Origin: Planctomycetaceae bacterium
Lineage (GTDB): Bacteria > Planctomycetota > Planctomycetia > Gemmatales > Gemmataceae
Direction: 5' to 3'
Assembly: GCA_013823135.1 (NCBI GenBank)
Contig: PNLP01000058.1
Span: 1 to 44,848, forward strand
DNA length: 44,848 nucleotides
Made by a program: the position numbers and the translations under genes. The notes beneath the pieces are model-generated. The model made no database searches and was not told the origin of the DNA. It saw only the letters and a list, made by a program, of their open reading frames with translations. This document shows positions 33,811-42,254 of this stretch, one piece after another. Each line of letters opens with the position of its first letter. Position 1 is the stretch's first letter.

Positions 33811-34806
33811 TTATCCTCCAAAGAACCACATCTGAATAAGTTCCGTGACGGCGATCACCGCGCCGGCAGAGAGCAGAACAATGAGGATGAACCACGGGAT
33901 CAGCAACAGGATCCCTTTCGGCCCTGGGTTACGTTTCAGCCGCGTGGCCTTGGAAACGTCGCCTGGCTTTTTCATCGCTCGCCGGAGGTTCACGGTGAAC
34001 GGGCTGCGACACCCCGGGCAGGTTACCGTGATCGTGAACGTCGGCAGAACTCTGGGAAGTGACACGCTAAACCGACGGCACACCGGACACATTACGGACC
34101 GGGTTCCGTCGGTGCTTGTGCGCACTGCGTCGGTGCTGGGGATTCCCGATGGTGCGGGGGAGCGGGCGGCGGGCCGCGCCGGTGCGGGTGTCGCGGGTCG
34201 GGGAAGCGCCGGCGGTGGCAGTGGGGTTGGTGGGGCCAGCGACGATGCCGCGACGTACTCGGTGCCACACGACCCGCACCGCATCTCCACGCGATTACCC
34301 GCAGTGCGGACAGTTTCGAGCGTGTGGCACGTCGGGCAGCGTGCGAGCCGGACGCCGCCGTCGCCAAGCAAGATGAGGGAAAGGATCCGCGAACCTGCGA
34401 CGGCCGTTCTCACCGGCGCTGGAGTTGCAGGTTTGGCGACGGGCAGGGGTGGTGGCGGGCTGCCGTCGGATGCCACGAACTCGGTGCCGCACGAATCGCA
34501 CCGCAGCGGAACCCACCCACCCGCGAGTTGCGGCACAACGGCTTTCGACACACACACCGGGCACTGCGTGGCACGAGCCCCTGTCGCCCCCGCTTGCATG
34601 GGCGACACGAGTTGCGACCCGTACACCGCAGGCACGTTCGGAACGTCTAGCTTCGGTGGTTCGACCGGTGGGGACAGCGAAGGAAACGTCTTCAGCAAGT
34701 CGCCGCCGATCCCCATGAATCCGATGCCGTCGTACCCCGATCCGTACGGGGGCTGAGACCCGGAATCGGTCGGTGGCGGAAATGGAGGTTCGGACGATTC
34801 GGGCAT
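33811..34806 (-). CDS. Triple zinc-ribbon membrane protein
   Basis: 331 residues from an ATG at 34804-34806; another ATG three codons upstream is equally possible, and the 426-codon frame has no support. Three CxxC...CxxC zinc ribbons are visible: CPVC/CDSC, CPTC/CGSC and CPVC/CPGC, joined by Pro/Ala-rich linkers (PPPPLPVAKPATPAPV). A Lys/Arg stretch then leads into one C-terminal membrane helix (ILLLIPWFILIVLLSAGAVIAV). The ribbons should face the cytoplasm, so this is a tail-anchored protein that probably binds nucleic acid or protein. It is coupled to the following GT-like gene by a 4-base gap. Confidence 0.75.
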   Translation of the reverse strand: MPESSEPPFPPPTDSGSQPPYGSGYDGIGFMGIGGDLLKTFPSLSPPVEPPKLDVPNVPAVYGSQLVSPMQAGATGARATQCPVCVSKAVVPQLAGGWVPLRCDSCGTEFVASDGSPPPPLPVAKPATPAPVRTAVAGSRILSLILLGDGGVRLARCPTCHTLETVRTAGNRVEMRCGSCGTEYVAASSLAPPTPLPPPALPRPATPAPARPAARSPAPSGIPSTDAVRTSTDGTRSVMCPVCRRFSVSLPRVLPTFTITVTCPGCRSPFTVNLRRAMKKPGDVSKATRLKRNPGPKGILLLIPWFILIVLLSAGAVIAVTELIQMWFFGG

Positions 34807-34893
34807 GGACCACATCCGGGCGGCAATCAACCCGGTCAGGATACAAGCGCCGAACCACCGAGGAGAGGGGTGGCAAAACTTCCGGGAGTCTGA

Positions 34894-35002
34894 CAATCGG
34901 GCACGGGCACAGGCAAAAGGCAGAAGCCAGAAGAGGGGAAAGATAACCAGCCGTCCCGCTTCAGGGTGTTCTCGGTGCCCGTGCCCGTGCCCCTGCCCGA
35001 TT
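34894..35002. repeat. Inverted hexamer repeat (GGGCAC)n
   Basis: CAATCGGGCACGGGCACAGG (from 34894) is mirrored by GTGCCCGTGCCCGTGCCCCT...CGAT (34975-35002). Each arm repeats the hexamer GGGCAC/GTGCCC two or three times. It lies in the divergent leader between the zinc-ribbon gene and lpdA. Confidence 0.65.
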
Positions 35003-35081
35003 TCTTCACTCTCCCCCCAAGATAAGCCAGACACCGGGGAGAGATACCGCCGCAAACCGGCTTGACCTTTCTGAGGCCGGT

Positions 35082-35100
35082 CCGGGGTCACAGACCCCGG
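35082..35100. repeat. Short GC palindrome
   Basis: CCGGGGTC-ACA-GACCCCGG, an 8-bp stem with a 3-nt loop, followed by CTACAAATACC. It is probably part of a dispersed repeat; a role as operator for the divergent lpdA or zinc-ribbon gene is possible. Confidence 0.6.
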
Positions 35101-35233
35101 CTACAAATACCAAGCAGCAGGATTTGGACTGACACACTCCGTACAATTCTTGCAGGCGAACGGCCGGCAAACGCCGGCTCTTTGCGTTCACCCCGTCGCA
35201 CACGCACCGGGTTCGGTTCGTCAGGAGAAACAC

Positions 35234-36658
35234 ATGCCCGACATTCGCGAAACGCAGCTTCTCGTCATCGGTGGTGGCCCCGGTGGTTACCCGGCCGCAC
35301 TGCACGCAGCCGACCACGGGATCAAGGTCACGCTCGTGGACGAAGACCCCAAGCTCGGCGGCGTGTGCCTGAACCGCGGTTGCATCCCCAGCAAGGCGCT
35401 GCTCCACACGGCGAAGATCATCCGCGAAGCCCACGAGATGAGCAAGTACGGCGTCACGTTTGGCGAGCCCAAACTCGACATGGACAAACTGCGGGCGTTC
35501 GTTCAGACGACGGTCGTCGGCAAACTCACGTCAGGTATCGCACAACTCACCAAGGGCCGGGGCGTCGATGTCGTGAGGGGCAGGGCGGTGTTCACCGGAC
35601 CGAACACGGTCGAAGTGTCGGGCGAGGCGGGCGGCACGATCAAGTTCCAGAACGCCATCATCGCGACCGGTTCCGTTCCCATCGTGCCGAAGCCGTGGCA
35701 ACTGAACGACCCCCGCGTGATGGACAGCACCGCCGCACTGCTGTTGCCAGACGTGCCGAAGAAGTTGCTCGTGATCGGTGGCGGCTACATCGGCCTGGAA
35801 ATCGGCAGCGTGTACGCGGCGCTCGGCAGCAAGGTCACGGTGGTGGAGGCGCTCGATAGCCTGCTCGCGATGGCCGACGCCGATCTGGTCGCGCCGCTGG
35901 CGAAGAAGCTGAAGGCCGAGTTCGAGGCGATCTACACCAGCACGAAGGTCGCGGCACTGGAGGCGAAGCCCGAAGGAATCGTCGTCACGCTCGAAGGGAA
36001 GGACGTGCCAGGACAGATCACGTTCGACCGCGTGCTGATCTCGGTGGGGCGTCGGCCGAACTCGGCGGGTCTGGGGCTCGACAAGGCCGGCGTGAAGGCG
36101 ACCGACCGCGGGTTCATCCCGATCGACAAGCAACGCCGCACGAACGTGCCGAACATCTTCGCGATCGGCGACGTTGGCGAGGAACCCGGCCTGGCCCACA
36201 AGGCGACCGCCGAGGCACGAGTGGCGGTGGAAGTGATCCTGGGCGAACCGGCGGAGTGGAGCCCGCGGGCGATCCCGGCCGTGATCTTCACCGACCCGGA
36301 AATCGCGTGGGCGGGCATCACGCAGAAAGAAGCCGAGGCTCAGAACGTGCCGCACGACGTGCTGAAGTTCCCGTGGGCGGCGAGTGGCCGGGCCGTGAGC
36401 ATTGCCCGCACGGAAGGGCTGACCAAGATGCTGGTCGATCCCGAGAGCAAGCGGATTCTGGGCGTGGGGATCGTGGGAGCGGGTGCCGGCGAGATGATCG
36501 CAGAGAGCGTGCTGGCGATTGAGATGGGTGCGGTGGCGCGTGACGTGCTGGAGAGCATCCACCCGCACCCGACGCTCTCCGAAACGGTGATGGAGAGCGC
36601 CGAACTCGCATACGGCGCCGCAACGCACGTCGCGAAGCCCCGCAAGGTCGCGAAGTAA
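35234..36658 (+). CDS. lpdA: Dihydrolipoyl dehydrogenase (E3)
   Basis: 474 residues from an ATG at 35234 with AGGAG at 35223-35227, 6 bases upstream. It has the FAD-binding VIGGGPGGYPAALHAA, the redox disulfide GGVCLNRGCIPSK, the NAD-binding VIGGGYIGLEIGSVYAALGSKVTVVE, the second FAD motif FAIGDVGEEPGLAHKATAEA, and the C-terminal HPHPTLSE carrying the base-acting His of the partner subunit. It reoxidises dihydrolipoyl groups of the pyruvate, 2-oxoglutarate or glycine-cleavage complexes. No E1, E2 or glycine-cleavage gene is nearby, so one E3 probably serves several complexes. A mobile RAYT unit begins 10 bases after its stop. Confidence 0.95.
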   Translation: MPDIRETQLLVIGGGPGGYPAALHAADHGIKVTLVDEDPKLGGVCLNRGCIPSKALLHTAKIIREAHEMSKYGVTFGEPKLDMDKLRAFVQTTVVGKLTSGIAQLTKGRGVDVVRGRAVFTGPNTVEVSGEAGGTIKFQNAIIATGSVPIVPKPWQLNDPRVMDSTAALLLPDVPKKLLVIGGGYIGLEIGSVYAALGSKVTVVEALDSLLAMADADLVAPLAKKLKAEFEAIYTSTKVAALEAKPEGIVVTLEGKDVPGQITFDRVLISVGRRPNSAGLGLDKAGVKATDRGFIPIDKQRRTNVPNIFAIGDVGEEPGLAHKATAEARVAVEVILGEPAEWSPRAIPAVIFTDPEIAWAGITQKEAEAQNVPHDVLKFPWAASGRAVSIARTEGLTKMLVDPESKRILGVGIVGAGAGEMIAESVLAIEMGAVARDVLESIHPHPTLSETVMESAELAYGAATHVAKPRKVAK

Positions 36659-36668
36659 CAATGTTCTT

Positions 36669-36778
36669 GTCCGAGCCCGAGCGCCAAGCGAGGATTAAAC
36701 GTTGTGATGTGATTGGTCCGAGCCCGAGCGCCAAGCGAGGATCAACGCGGTCCCTCGCTTGGCGCTCGGGCTCGGACC
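36669..36778. repeat. REP cluster left of RAYT: half-arm plus full palindrome
   Basis: A half-arm GTCCGAGCCCGAGCGCCAAG plus CGAGG (36669-36693) is followed by a perfect 26-bp palindrome, 36715-36740 against 36753-36778, with a 12-nt loop. The arms equal those at 14077. Confidence 0.95.
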
Positions 36779-36830
36779 AATCCGGCCTGACCCATTGCTC
36801 GACTCGTCCGCTCATTCCCTCGGTGTGGCC

Positions 36831-37367
36831 ATGCCAGATCGCCCGCTGGCTTACTTCATCACGTTCACGACATACGGCACCTGGTTGCACGGTGACGCAC
36901 CCGGTTCGGTGGACCAGGAACACAATCAGGTTGGCTTGCCGTGGTTACCAGCTGATCCGGAACTGCAGACGATCGCTCGCGGCCGGATGACACAGCAAGC
37001 GTATCTCCTCGATGCCCCGCGGCGCGAAGTTGTTCGTGACGCGATCATCGAGGAGTGCCAATTCCGCAGCTGGTCGATTCTTGCCCTCCACGTCCGTTCC
37101 AATCATGTGCATCTGGTTGTCATTTCAGAGAGGGAACCCGAGTTCGTCATGCGGTCGTGCAAGGCGACCGCGAGCAAGCGGTTAAACGAGACCGGCTTGG
37201 ATCAACCGGACCGAAAGCGTTGGACAACGCATGGCAGCACGAAGTATCTGTGGCATGAAGAAGCCGTTGCGGCGGCGGTGAACTATACGCTTCATCGGCA
37301 GGGCGACCCGATGGCCGTGTACCCGCCGGAGTCAGGTTCACCCGGTCCGGGTCCGAGCGAGGATTGA
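36831..37367 (+). CDS. REP-associated tyrosine transposase (RAYT, Y1 family)
   Basis: 178 residues from the ATG at 36831; the longer frame would start inside the REP palindrome and is rejected. The IS200-like Y1 fold is shown by YFITFTTYGTWLHGD at the start and by the HUH metal motif in LHVRSNHVHLVVIS. Candidate catalytic tyrosines are those in STKYLWHEE and AVNYTLHRQG. Such proteins nick and rejoin single-stranded REP DNA and are usually present once as domesticated or slow-moving units. The last codons and stop (GPGPSED, TGA at 37365-37367) are written by a worn REP half copy. The protein is full length, so it may be active. Confidence 0.88.
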   Translation: MPDRPLAYFITFTTYGTWLHGDAPGSVDQEHNQVGLPWLPADPELQTIARGRMTQQAYLLDAPRREVVRDAIIEECQFRSWSILALHVRSNHVHLVVISEREPEFVMRSCKATASKRLNETGLDQPDRKRWTTHGSTKYLWHEEAVAAAVNYTLHRQGDPMAVYPPESGSPGPGPSED

Positions 37368-37386
37368 CGTTGTCCGATCCGTGATT

Positions 37387-37492
37387 GGTCCGAGCCCGAG
37401 CGCCAAGCGAGGATTAAACGTGACCCTCGCTTGGCGCTCGGGCTCGGACGAACAACGTCGGTTGTCCCTCGCTTGGCGCTCGGGCTCAGACC
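37387..37492. repeat. REP cluster right of RAYT: full palindrome plus half-arm
   Basis: A perfect 25-bp palindrome, 37387-37412 against 37425-37449, is followed by a lone right arm at 37467-37492 (one base different, CTCAGACC). This mirrors the left cluster and ends 2 bases from the kinase-tubulin stop codon. Confidence 0.95.
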
Positions 37493-37494
37493 AC

Positions 37495-40400
37495 TCACTG
37501 ACCCGATTGCTGCCAGTGGATGTCGATGCGGGCGTGCGGTGGGTGGTCGCCGGTCGTCATGTGCTGGTACGCTTCCTTGGCGTGCTCGCCAAGTTGCGGC
37601 AGGCTTGCCAGTGGGATTTGCGGGTACTCGCGGTAGAAGCAGATGTCGTCTGGAAGCACTGCGGGTGTCAGGTCGATCCCCGGTAGCGCGTTGCCTGCGA
37701 GTTCGCGGAGCTCGTCGCCAGCCGGTCCTGCGGGCACACCCAGCACGTTCACCTCGTAGTGCGAGCCGGACTTGGAGAGCAACTCCGGCGCGGCCCCCTC
37801 GAACGCTTCCGCCAACAACGGTTCGGCGCTGCCGTCTTCCGTGCGATAGCGGAAGAAGATCATCGCCGGGTCGGCGTGGTCGAGGTGTTTGTCGAGGAAC
37901 TCACGCGACTGCTTCAGCAGAATCTCGCGGAAGATCGGCCCCTTCTCGTTCGGGTGCAGGCACACGCTGCCGACCCCCTTCAGTTTGCGAACGATCTCCT
38001 TCTGCAAACCCTGCTCGAAGGTCAGGAGCGCTTCTGGGGCGAGCCCGGCGAGGAACAGGTCGGCGGCTTCCTCCAGCGTCTTGCAGCCCGGCGGGAGGAT
38101 CAACTTGCCCCCGACTGGTGCGTTCTCCTCGGAGTTCGGAGCCGCGATCTGCGCGTGCATCTCGGCCAGACTCCCGCGGCAGAAGTTGATTTCCCGCAGG
38201 TATTCGGGGGCGTTGCCAAGCAGTCGCCGGTACAGGGACAGGCAGCTATCCGCGATGTGCAGTTTCAGGCGTTTGCGGGGATACTCGGCGAACAGAGTCA
38301 GGATTTCGGTGGTGGCGCGGGTCGACCGCCCCGAACCCGAGTTCAATGCCCCAATCACGGCGAACAACCGGCTGTAAAGGGCACGCACTTCCTTGTCGAG
38401 GTCGTCGCGGACCGGGGCGAGCGCGTCCACCTGAGTCTTGAGCTTGGTGGTGATCTGCCGAACCGCTTCCTCGGCAGCGGGGAGGCGGAATTGCGGCACC
38501 TCGATGAACGTCGCCGCCATGAGTCCGATGTGCCCCTCGGCATCACGCATCAGACGTTCAAAGCGAGCGGTCAACGCTCCGTGAACGAGACCCGGGTTCG
38601 AGCCGTCCTCGGTGTCCGGCTTGCCGACGATCTTCAGCAGTTCGTCGAAGACGGTGCAGGCTCCGACGGCGTCGAATGTGGACACCGATGGCGTTCGCGT
38701 CGAGAGCGGGCTCACGATCGCGTCGAACACCTTGTCGGGGTCTTCGCGGAGCGTTTCCTGAACGGCGTGGCGGAAGTCCTCGGCCATCGTCGCAAGGTCG
38801 AACTGTCGGTCGGTCCATTGCTGGGCGAGCCAGGTGGCGATCGGCTCGTGAAGGTGAGCCGCTTCCTTCGCCGTCCAGCGTTGAATCTGTCGCTGCGCGA
38901 AACGAGACGTTGCGGCACCGAGCATTTCCGGGCGTGGCCACGAGAGCCGGAACATGCCGTAGGTCTGGCACACGGGGGCGCTGGACGCAATCGCCTTCGC
39001 GTAGCCCTCGCGGCCGTCGTCGGCAACGCGGCCGATCGTGGTGAGGAGTTCGTTGAACAACGCCCGTGCGGCGAGCCCCGCCGACGCGGCCTGGCTCCGT
39101 GGCGAGATCGCTTTCGGCAACGGCAACACCGCGACCCGGGCGAACGGCGGCTCGGAGTCCACTACCGGCGGTTCCGTCTTGTCGAACATCGTCTGGTAAA
39201 CGTACTTCTTCGACTGGAAGTGGTTCAGTTCCGTCAGCGCGGCGTACGCATTCCCGAGGGCCGTGTTCCGTGCGCCAGACTTGGACGAGGGCGGCACGAA
39301 GAAGATGCCGTTGATTTCTGGCCTGAAGTACCCGACCTGCCGCATCTCGTGGCGAAGCAGGAAGGCGATGTCGAGAAACATCCCCGCGCCGGTCCCGCCG
39401 CCCAGCCCCGTGACGATATAGGCTCGCGGGCGGTTCGTTCGCAGTCCCAGTTTGGTGTTCTTGTTCGCCTCGTTGACCGGGGTCTCGATCATGAAGGCTT
39501 CGATCTCTTGCCGAACGCGCTGGGCAATGATGCGGTAGTGATCGAAGAACGCGAGGCGGCCGAACGCGCGAACGCCCTCGGCGGCCCCCGGGTTTCGCGA
39601 GAGTTTGTACAGCGTGCCCGAAGGCATCCAGGCGTCAATTGGGGGCAGGGAGTCTCGCTGGAGGTAGTGGCCCGGGCGGTTGAGTCGTGCCAGAATCGCT
39701 TCGTGGGGAGCGAGATTGGCCGGGCTATCGGGCGCGCTGGATGGCACCGCTTCCGGGTCGGTGTCGATGTACATGTACCGGACGTTCGGCGTCTTGTCCG
39801 GATGGGAATACCGGTCGCAGATCAGCTTCTTGAGTGCCTCGACGACACGCTTCCCGGTCTGCCCGATCGCCAGGACGAGTGCCGGGAACAGAACACCGTC
39901 GCCGTTCTTTTCCGGAGGGGCAATCCCGAGGCTTCCCATTCGGCCGGTCTGGAAGATGACCGGTCGCTGGAGTGTCATCGCCGGGTTCTGACTACCGCCT
40001 CCGCCACTCGCCGCAGGTGTGACCAGTCGCGGCCCGAACCCACCCGGAAGCGGTGTGCCGCCGTTTGGCTTCACCAGCGGCGGGAGCCGATTCGGGTGCG
40101 GGGTCTCGTTCTTGTTCGCGGGTGGGGAGCCCATGCGACCAGGGCCGCCGGGAGCCAGGCGCGTGACCTGCACGGAGTTCGGTGCGGCGGGTCCCCCGGA
40201 GTCCGGTCCGTTCTCCGCGGGCACGGTGTGTGCGCTGCTTCCCCCCGGCCGAAGCTGCGAGAGGGCCGGAGCCATCGGCTCACGCTGGGCGGAAAACAGG
40301 TTGGCCAGCGGAGACCCGGACAGCTTCAACGCCTGAACCATGTCCTTACAGAGGGGGTAGCGGTCGTCCGGCTTCTTGCTCAGCGACCGGCCGATGATGG

Positions 40401-41142
40401 CGGCGTCGCTCTCCGACAGGCTGGACAGGTCCGGCGACCCGTTCATGTGCTGCATCAGGAGTTGCCGGGTGTTCGTCCCGTTGAACGGCCGGTTCCCCGT
40501 GAGTAACTCCTGGAACACGATGGCGAGGCTGTACTGGTCCGAGAACCGCGAAATCCAGCCCTCGAACGTCTCGGGGGCGGCGTACACGGGGGTCACGCCG
40601 CCGGTGACCGTGGCCCGGGCGCTCTCGAGAACCTTCGCCAGCCCGAAGTCGGCGACCTTGACGTGGTTGAAGACCAGGAACAGGTTCTGCGGCTTGATGT
40701 CGAGGTGCTGAATCTGGTAGTGCGTGTTCATCAGGTCGAGGGCTTCGGCGGCCTCCGACATGTAGCCGAGCAACTCTTCGCGCGGAATCCCGACCAACCC
40801 CTGACCGCGGCACTCCCGGAAGCGATCCCACAGGTTGCGGTCCGCCAGCTCCATGATGATAATGAGCTGGCCTTCGATCGTGTCGTATCGTTCCAGTGAC
40901 AGGATGTACGGGTGGCGGATTTCGCGGACCCGCTTCATCGCCTTGAGTTCTTGTTCCGCGGGCCGGCTGTCCTCGTCCATCGCGTCGAGGTCGCCGAACA
41001 CGAACTTTGCCGCTTTGAGGAGGCCGCCGGGAGCTTCGACTTTCCAGACTTCTCCGAAACCGCCACGCCCGAGGCGCTCGATCAGCTTGTACCCCAGAAG
41101 TGGGGCGGGAAGTTCTTCCTGGCTGACCAGACGGACTGGCAT
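37495..41142 (-). CDS. Ser/Thr protein kinase fused to a tubulin/FtsZ-like domain
   Basis: 1215 residues. Residues 15-280 are a Hanks-type kinase: GRGGFG at 25-30, the ATP lysine K46, HLDIKPQN at 146-153 (Leu replaces the usual Arg of HRD), DFG at 165-167 and APE at 189-191. A Pro/Gly-rich linker (290-410) leads to a tubulin-like domain: LAIGQTGKRVVEAL at 424-437, YMYIDTDPEA, and the tubulin signature GGGTGAG at 581-587 in VTGLGGGTGAGMFLDIAFLLR. A long helical C-terminal part (about 700-1215) follows. It should bind GTP and perhaps polymerise under control of its own kinase. The Tubulin_2/FtsZ-like families are known; a kinase fusion is less usual. No membrane segment is seen. Confidence 0.88.
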   Translation of the reverse strand: MPVRLVSQEELPAPLLGYKLIERLGRGGFGEVWKVEAPGGLLKAAKFVFGDLDAMDEDSRPAEQELKAMKRVREIRHPYILSLERYDTIEGQLIIIMELADRNLWDRFRECRGQGLVGIPREELLGYMSEAAEALDLMNTHYQIQHLDIKPQNLFLVFNHVKVADFGLAKVLESARATVTGGVTPVYAAPETFEGWISRFSDQYSLAIVFQELLTGNRPFNGTNTRQLLMQHMNGSPDLSSLSESDAAIIGRSLSKKPDDRYPLCKDMVQALKLSGSPLANLFSAQREPMAPALSQLRPGGSSAHTVPAENGPDSGGPAAPNSVQVTRLAPGGPGRMGSPPANKNETPHPNRLPPLVKPNGGTPLPGGFGPRLVTPAASGGGGSQNPAMTLQRPVIFQTGRMGSLGIAPPEKNGDGVLFPALVLAIGQTGKRVVEALKKLICDRYSHPDKTPNVRYMYIDTDPEAVPSSAPDSPANLAPHEAILARLNRPGHYLQRDSLPPIDAWMPSGTLYKLSRNPGAAEGVRAFGRLAFFDHYRIIAQRVRQEIEAFMIETPVNEANKNTKLGLRTNRPRAYIVTGLGGGTGAGMFLDIAFLLRHEMRQVGYFRPEINGIFFVPPSSKSGARNTALGNAYAALTELNHFQSKKYVYQTMFDKTEPPVVDSEPPFARVAVLPLPKAISPRSQAASAGLAARALFNELLTTIGRVADDGREGYAKAIASSAPVCQTYGMFRLSWPRPEMLGAATSRFAQRQIQRWTAKEAAHLHEPIATWLAQQWTDRQFDLATMAEDFRHAVQETLREDPDKVFDAIVSPLSTRTPSVSTFDAVGACTVFDELLKIVGKPDTEDGSNPGLVHGALTARFERLMRDAEGHIGLMAATFIEVPQFRLPAAEEAVRQITTKLKTQVDALAPVRDDLDKEVRALYSRLFAVIGALNSGSGRSTRATTEILTLFAEYPRKRLKLHIADSCLSLYRRLLGNAPEYLREINFCRGSLAEMHAQIAAPNSEENAPVGGKLILPPGCKTLEEAADLFLAGLAPEALLTFEQGLQKEIVRKLKGVGSVCLHPNEKGPIFREILLKQSREFLDKHLDHADPAMIFFRYRTEDGSAEPLLAEAFEGAAPELLSKSGSHYEVNVLGVPAGPAGDELRELAGNALPGIDLTPAVLPDDICFYREYPQIPLASLPQLGEHAKEAYQHMTTGDHPPHARIDIHWQQSGQ

Positions 41143-41275
41143 CTGCGAACCGCCAGATAGTGTGGAGCAATGGCCAGATGTTCAACCAGGTGCGTACCAC
41201 GGACCCGGAATGATTCATCTATCCTCTTAGTTCAGGGTAACAGGTTTGGCAACAAATGCACCACAGGAACCCGAG

Positions 41276-41758
41276 ATGTTCGGCCCCGGCGCGAATACCC
41301 GTTCGGAGCCTGAACGGATTGTCGCGATTTCCGTCAAACAGCCGTGGGCGGCGCTCCTCGTGGCCGGCGTGAAAACGGTTGAGGTGCGAACCTGGCAGAC
41401 CCGTCGCCGTGGCCGCGTTCTCATTCACGCCTCAAAAGTTCCAGACGACCGCCCGGAAGGTTGGGCGCTGGTGACGACCCCCGAATTGCGGGCACTCGCA
41501 GCTCATCGGGGTGGGATCATCGGGGTGGGGGAGATCGCGGCCTGCGCCCACTACGCGACCGCCGAAGCGTTCGCCGCAGCAGCCGAGCAGCACCGCAACG
41601 CCCCGGGGTGGTTCCGCCCCGAGGGAGGAGGGCTCTACGGCTTTGTGTTCCAGAACCTCCGCCCGATTGCGTTTCAGGCGTACCCCGGCCAAACGATGTT
41701 CTTCACGGTGGAACCAACCGCAGGATTGCTCACCCAACTCGGGATCGGAATGGCGTGA
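41276..41758 (+). CDS. ASCH-domain protein
   Basis: 160 residues from the ATG at 41276, with AGGA about 9 bases upstream; a TTG ten codons earlier is also open. The ASCH fold (PUA-like beta-barrel, RNA- or modified-base-binding) is supported by VAISVKQPWAALLVAGVKTVEVRTWQTRRRGRVLIHAS, IIGVGEIAACAHYA and the C-terminal GLYGFVFQNLRPIAF, which is typical of ASCH proteins. Some relatives hydrolyse acetylcytidine or bind RNA; the role here is not known. It runs divergent from the kinase-tubulin gene, 133 bases away. Confidence 0.85.
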   Translation: MFGPGANTRSEPERIVAISVKQPWAALLVAGVKTVEVRTWQTRRRGRVLIHASKVPDDRPEGWALVTTPELRALAAHRGGIIGVGEIAACAHYATAEAFAAAAEQHRNAPGWFRPEGGGLYGFVFQNLRPIAFQAYPGQTMFFTVEPTAGLLTQLGIGMA

Positions 41759-42254
41759 GGAACGAGGGGCAATTCCACCACGGATTATCTGCCAAAGAGC
41801 GGACACGATTCCTCTTAGGCCACACTGACTGACAAGGCACGATGCGTTGGAACCGACGATTGTGAACGCCGGTAAGGTAGGTGTGCGCCGCGCTGAAATC
41901 GCCCATCAAGAGCTAGCGTGGGCAACGGGATTCATCTTTTGTTTTACTATCGGATGTTTGATATTATATAATATTATTTTGTTCCTAATCGTTAATATTA
42001 TATCATTAGGAATGAGCGATAATGTTTTACCCCCGCGTTTAAATGCATGGCAAAAACTCACATTCCACTTCTCAGAGCGTTAACTTCCTATTGAACTGAT
42101 GCAGGTCGATGTAGAATATGAAAATTGTATGAGTCTATCGGAGTGGTTCTAATATACACTTGGTTAATTATGCGTTGGTTTAGCCGCAGCCTCGACCCCA
42201 ACCGCGTTTGGGATTCCATTTCTTTACTCATTGTGATTGTCTAAGGAGTATCCC
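41759..42254. other. AT-rich island upstream of the DUF1559 gene
   Basis: About 300 bases (41930-42240) are strikingly AT-rich in a GC-rich genome, with runs such as TTTGATATTATATAATATTA. An open frame (41847-42083) exists but starts at TTG, lacks a ribosome site and uses codons foreign to the neighbours; I do not call it. It probably holds a strong promoter or UP-like region for the DUF1559 gene, or a remnant of foreign DNA. Confidence 0.5.

Larger units (their letters stand above)
36669..37492. mobile_element. RAYT transposase unit bounded by mirror-image REP palindromes
   Basis: An 824-base unit with the order: left half-arm, full palindrome, RAYT gene, full palindrome, right half-arm. 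The two ends mirror each other (see the two repeat entries). It fits exactly between two convergent genes: 10 bases after the lpdA stop and 2 bases before the kinase-tubulin stop. RAYTs are IS200/IS605-like HUH enzymes known to be linked to REP sequences. Confidence 0.88.

Noticed and set aside
37759..40506. A 915-codon open frame on the plus strand
   Set aside because: It is the antisense shadow of the kinase-tubulin gene. Its translation has no recognisable domain, while the minus frame shows kinase and tubulin motifs.
41847..42083. A 78-codon ORF with one hydrophobic stretch
   Set aside because: It starts at TTG without a ribosome site and lies in AT-rich DNA whose hydrophobic codons follow from base composition alone.
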